Position numbers and translations under genes: made by a program. Source: an uncultured Bacteroidales bacterium (GTDB lineage Bacteria; Bacteroidota; Bacteroidia; Bacteroidales; UBA932). Taken from it: a stretch of DNA of 64,000 bases. Of this stretch, positions 62,951 through 64,000 are shown one piece after another (positions within the stretch are counted from its first letter, which is position 1; each line of letters starts with the position of its first letter). Below the pieces are notes generated by a model. The model made no database searches and was not told where the DNA came from. It saw only the letters and a list, made by a program, of their open reading frames with translations. The stretch covers positions 247,248-311,247 of the forward strand of contig CALUPG010000001.1 in NCBI GenBank assembly GCA_944322565.1, read 5' to 3'.

Positions 62951-63053
62951 CGGAAATTTCGTAAAGTGAAGGCGAGGCATTCCCGGAAGCGAAGACGAGG
63001 CAGTTCGTGAAGCGGAGGCAGGGCAGTTCCGGAGGCGAAAGCGGGGTATTTTC
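62951..63053 (+). repeat. 23-bp tandem array before palindromic element copy 3
   Basis: About four 23-bp units of the same family, for example CAGTTCCGGAGGCGAAAGCG plus GGG, running into copy 3. Confidence 0.85.
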
Positions 63054-63204
63054 GTGAGCGCGGCCGGTGGACATATAAAATGGCTTCCAACGGCCGCGAT
63101 TTTGCAGGGAAAGTGTGGCGGACGGCATACTCAAACTGCCGACGGCCACGAAATGGCTGCAATACCGCGCCCGATGGACATGCGTTTTGCCTTCCAACGG
63201 CCGC
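63054..63204 (+). repeat. 151-bp palindromic (REP-like) element, copy 3
   Basis: Same boundaries and orientation as copies 1, 2 and 4. The first loop is CATATAAAATGGCT after the shared stem. Confidence 0.9.
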
Positions 63205-63396
63205 GGCTGTCTGATCAGCAGATGCTCCGGCACCGCAGATGAGAGAATGCCCCGCCCCGCTGACGAGAAAATGTCTCCCGCTGCAGATGAAAGGATACCC
63301 TGTCCCCGCTCTCGCTGACAAGAAAATGACTTCGCTGCAGATGAAAGAATGCACCTCCGCCACTGACACAAGAGATTTGCCTTTGCTGAGCGGAAA
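63205..63396 (+). repeat. Short degenerate repeats after copy 3
   Basis: Several units of the GCAGATGAAAGAATGC / CGCTGACAAGAAAATG type, ending with the same tract as after copy 2, including GCTGAGCGGAAATTTCGTAA. Confidence 0.75.
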
Positions 63397-63572
63397 TTTC
63401 GTAATGTGAAGGCGAGGCATTCCCGAAGGCGGGGTATTTTCTAAGACGAAGGCGAGGTATTTCGTAAAGCGGAGGCAAGGCATTTTCGGAGACGAAGGCA
63501 AGACATTCCCGGAGGCGAAGGCATGGCATTTCGTGAAGCGGAGGCTTGGCATTCCCAGAGGCATGGCAGCTC
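63397..63572 (+). repeat. 17/23-bp tandem array before palindromic element copy 4
   Basis: About eight units, most 23 bp and two of 17 bp (for example CATTCCCGAAGGCGGGG), running into copy 4. It is the longest array of the four. Confidence 0.88.
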
Positions 63573-63723
63573 GTGAGCGCGGCCGGTGGATATATAAAAT
63601 GGCTTCCACCGGCCGCGATTTTGCAGGGAAAGTGTGGCGGACGGCATACTCAAACTGCCGACGGCCGCGGAATTGCTGCAATACCGCGCCCGATGGACAT
63701 GCGTTTTGCCTTCCAACGGCCGC
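63573..63723 (+). repeat. 151-bp palindromic (REP-like) element, copy 4
   Basis: The best-preserved copy. Arms 63578-63590 and 63605-63617 form a perfect 13-bp stem with a 14-nt loop. The last hairpin uses arms 63685-63697 and 63712-63724 (10 of 13 paired), also with a 14-nt loop. A short GGCA/TGCC hairpin lies between. Confidence 0.92.
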
Positions 63724-63850
63724 AGATGTCTGCTCAGCAGATGCTCCCGCCGCAGATGACAAGAAAGAATGCCCCGGCCACGCTGAAAAGAAAATGCTCC
63801 GGCTGCAGATGACAAGAAAGAATGCCCCGCCCCGCTGAAAAGAGAATGCC
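63724..63850 (+). repeat. Short degenerate repeats after copy 4
   Basis: Units of the type CGCAGATGACAAGAAAGAAT and CGCTGAAAAGAAAATGC, twice each. They end before the rRNA-operon terminator. Confidence 0.75.
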
Positions 63851-63876
63851 ACGCCTTTCCTCCCTCCGTAACGCAA

Positions 63877-63912
63877 GAGTCCCGGGGACGACTTCCGTCA
63901 TCTCCGGGACTC
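63877..63912 (-). terminator. Hairpin terminator of the rRNA operon
   Basis: GAGTCCCGGGGA at 63877-63888 pairs with TCTCCGGGACTC at 63901-63912 (one G-U pair) around a 12-nt loop. It lies 24 bp after the 5S end. The T-run after the stem on the minus strand is poor. Confidence 0.75.
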
Positions 63913-63936
63913 CGCGCCTATATTGGCTCTCTAAAA

Positions 63937-64000
63937 GCGGCAGCGACCTACTCTCCCACCTGGTGGGGCAGTACCATCGGCGCGCGCGGGCTTAACTTCT
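63937..64000 (-). rRNA. rrf: 5S ribosomal RNA (3' part; continues beyond the window)
   Basis: On the minus strand, AAGTTAAGCCCGCGCGCGCC, GATGGTACTGCCCCACC and GGTGGGAGAGTAGGTCGCTG are typical 5S features in the right order. The exact 3' end is estimated. The 5' part and the rest of the rRNA operon lie to the right. Confidence 0.92.

Noticed and set aside
62573..63850. CRISPR array
   Set aside because: The repeats are directly adjacent or degenerate, with no unique spacers of even length and no cas genes in the window.
62797..63876. A 359-codon open frame on the minus strand through the repeat arrays, plus several shorter ones in 62.5-63.9 kb
   Set aside because: They are translations of the palindromic elements and minisatellites, which are GC-rich and poor in stop codons. 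Composition (Arg, Cys, Pro, Leu-rich) and repetition follow the DNA repeats. No start signals or domains are seen.

Overview
The window looks like chromosomal DNA of a member of the Bacteroidota, most likely order Bacteroidales. The grounds are: many copies of the Bacteroidetes -7 promoter element TAnnTTTG upstream of genes on both strands; FimA/Mfa2-type fimbrillin lipoproteins; family-restricted genes (DUF4295, DUF4296, DUF4199, DUF3575, a Porin_10-type putative porin); a signal peptidase I of about 450 residues; and few recognisable Shine-Dalgarno sequences. Genus cannot be fixed from sequence alone. The DNA is gene-dense, and several convergent gene pairs touch or overlap.

Layout. 1-2212 (-): a MurU-like nucleotidyltransferase (cut by the window edge) and a sugar kinase fused to a RapZ C-terminal domain, probably cell-wall amino-sugar recycling. 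2326-4406 (+): pncB-pncA for NAD salvage. 4521-4670: an isolated palindromic repeat. 4767-8686 (+): putative porin and an MltF-like lytic transglycosylase. 8717-14154: a LolE/FtsX-type permease and an M13 peptidase (-), a TPR protein (+) and dprA (-). 14298-16068 (-): queA and a NUDIX hydrolase. 16176-20576 (+): pyrE, a small SRPBCC-like protein, an RsmF-type methyltransferase, tatD and ansA. 20700-23012 (+): an ExbB/ExbD energy-transduction operon. 23098-27159 (+): alkaline phosphatase, asnS, udk and a TonB-like protein. 27146-34608 (-): S41 protease, dCMP deaminase, acyl-CoA synthetase-like protein, a large unrecognised membrane-anchored protein, ridA, tRNA-Arg, rpmF and yceD. 34687-39730: typA (-), guaA and a gamma-carbonic-anhydrase-like protein (+), a 2-hydroxyacid dehydrogenase (-) and tRNA-Leu (-). 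40002-45916 (-): a five-gene fimbria-like surface operon headed by a zinc-metallopeptidase-like lipoprotein. 46097-53623 (-): ftsY, pheT, a DUF4296 lipoprotein, an amidohydrolase, a radical SAM protein, dtd and deoC, tightly packed. 53723-59121 (-): rpmB-rpmG-DUF4295, then thrS-infC-rpmI-rplT-lepB. 59215-61140 (+): DUF4199 protein and a glycosyltransferase, separated and invaded by tandem repeats. 61142-63850: a RAYT (REP-associated tyrosine transposase) surrounded by four 151-bp palindromic elements and minisatellite arrays. 63937-64000 (-): the 3' end of a 5S rRNA gene behind a hairpin terminator, so an rRNA operon lies beyond the right edge.

The most unusual part is 61142-63850. Four copies of a 151-bp multi-hairpin element, all exactly 151 bp and in one orientation, flank the transposase, each preceded by a 17/23-bp tandem array. 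A diverged inverted copy lies about 57 kb away at 4521-4670. This looks like a REP/RAYT system with composite, minisatellite-associated elements. Other points worth attention are the kinase-RapZ fusion, infC with an apparent ATC start behind a strong Shine-Dalgarno sequence, the glycosyltransferase with tandem repeats both up to its start codon and inside its catalytic domain, and the metallopeptidase-led fimbria-like operon.

No database search was possible. Family names rest on visible motifs, length and gene order.
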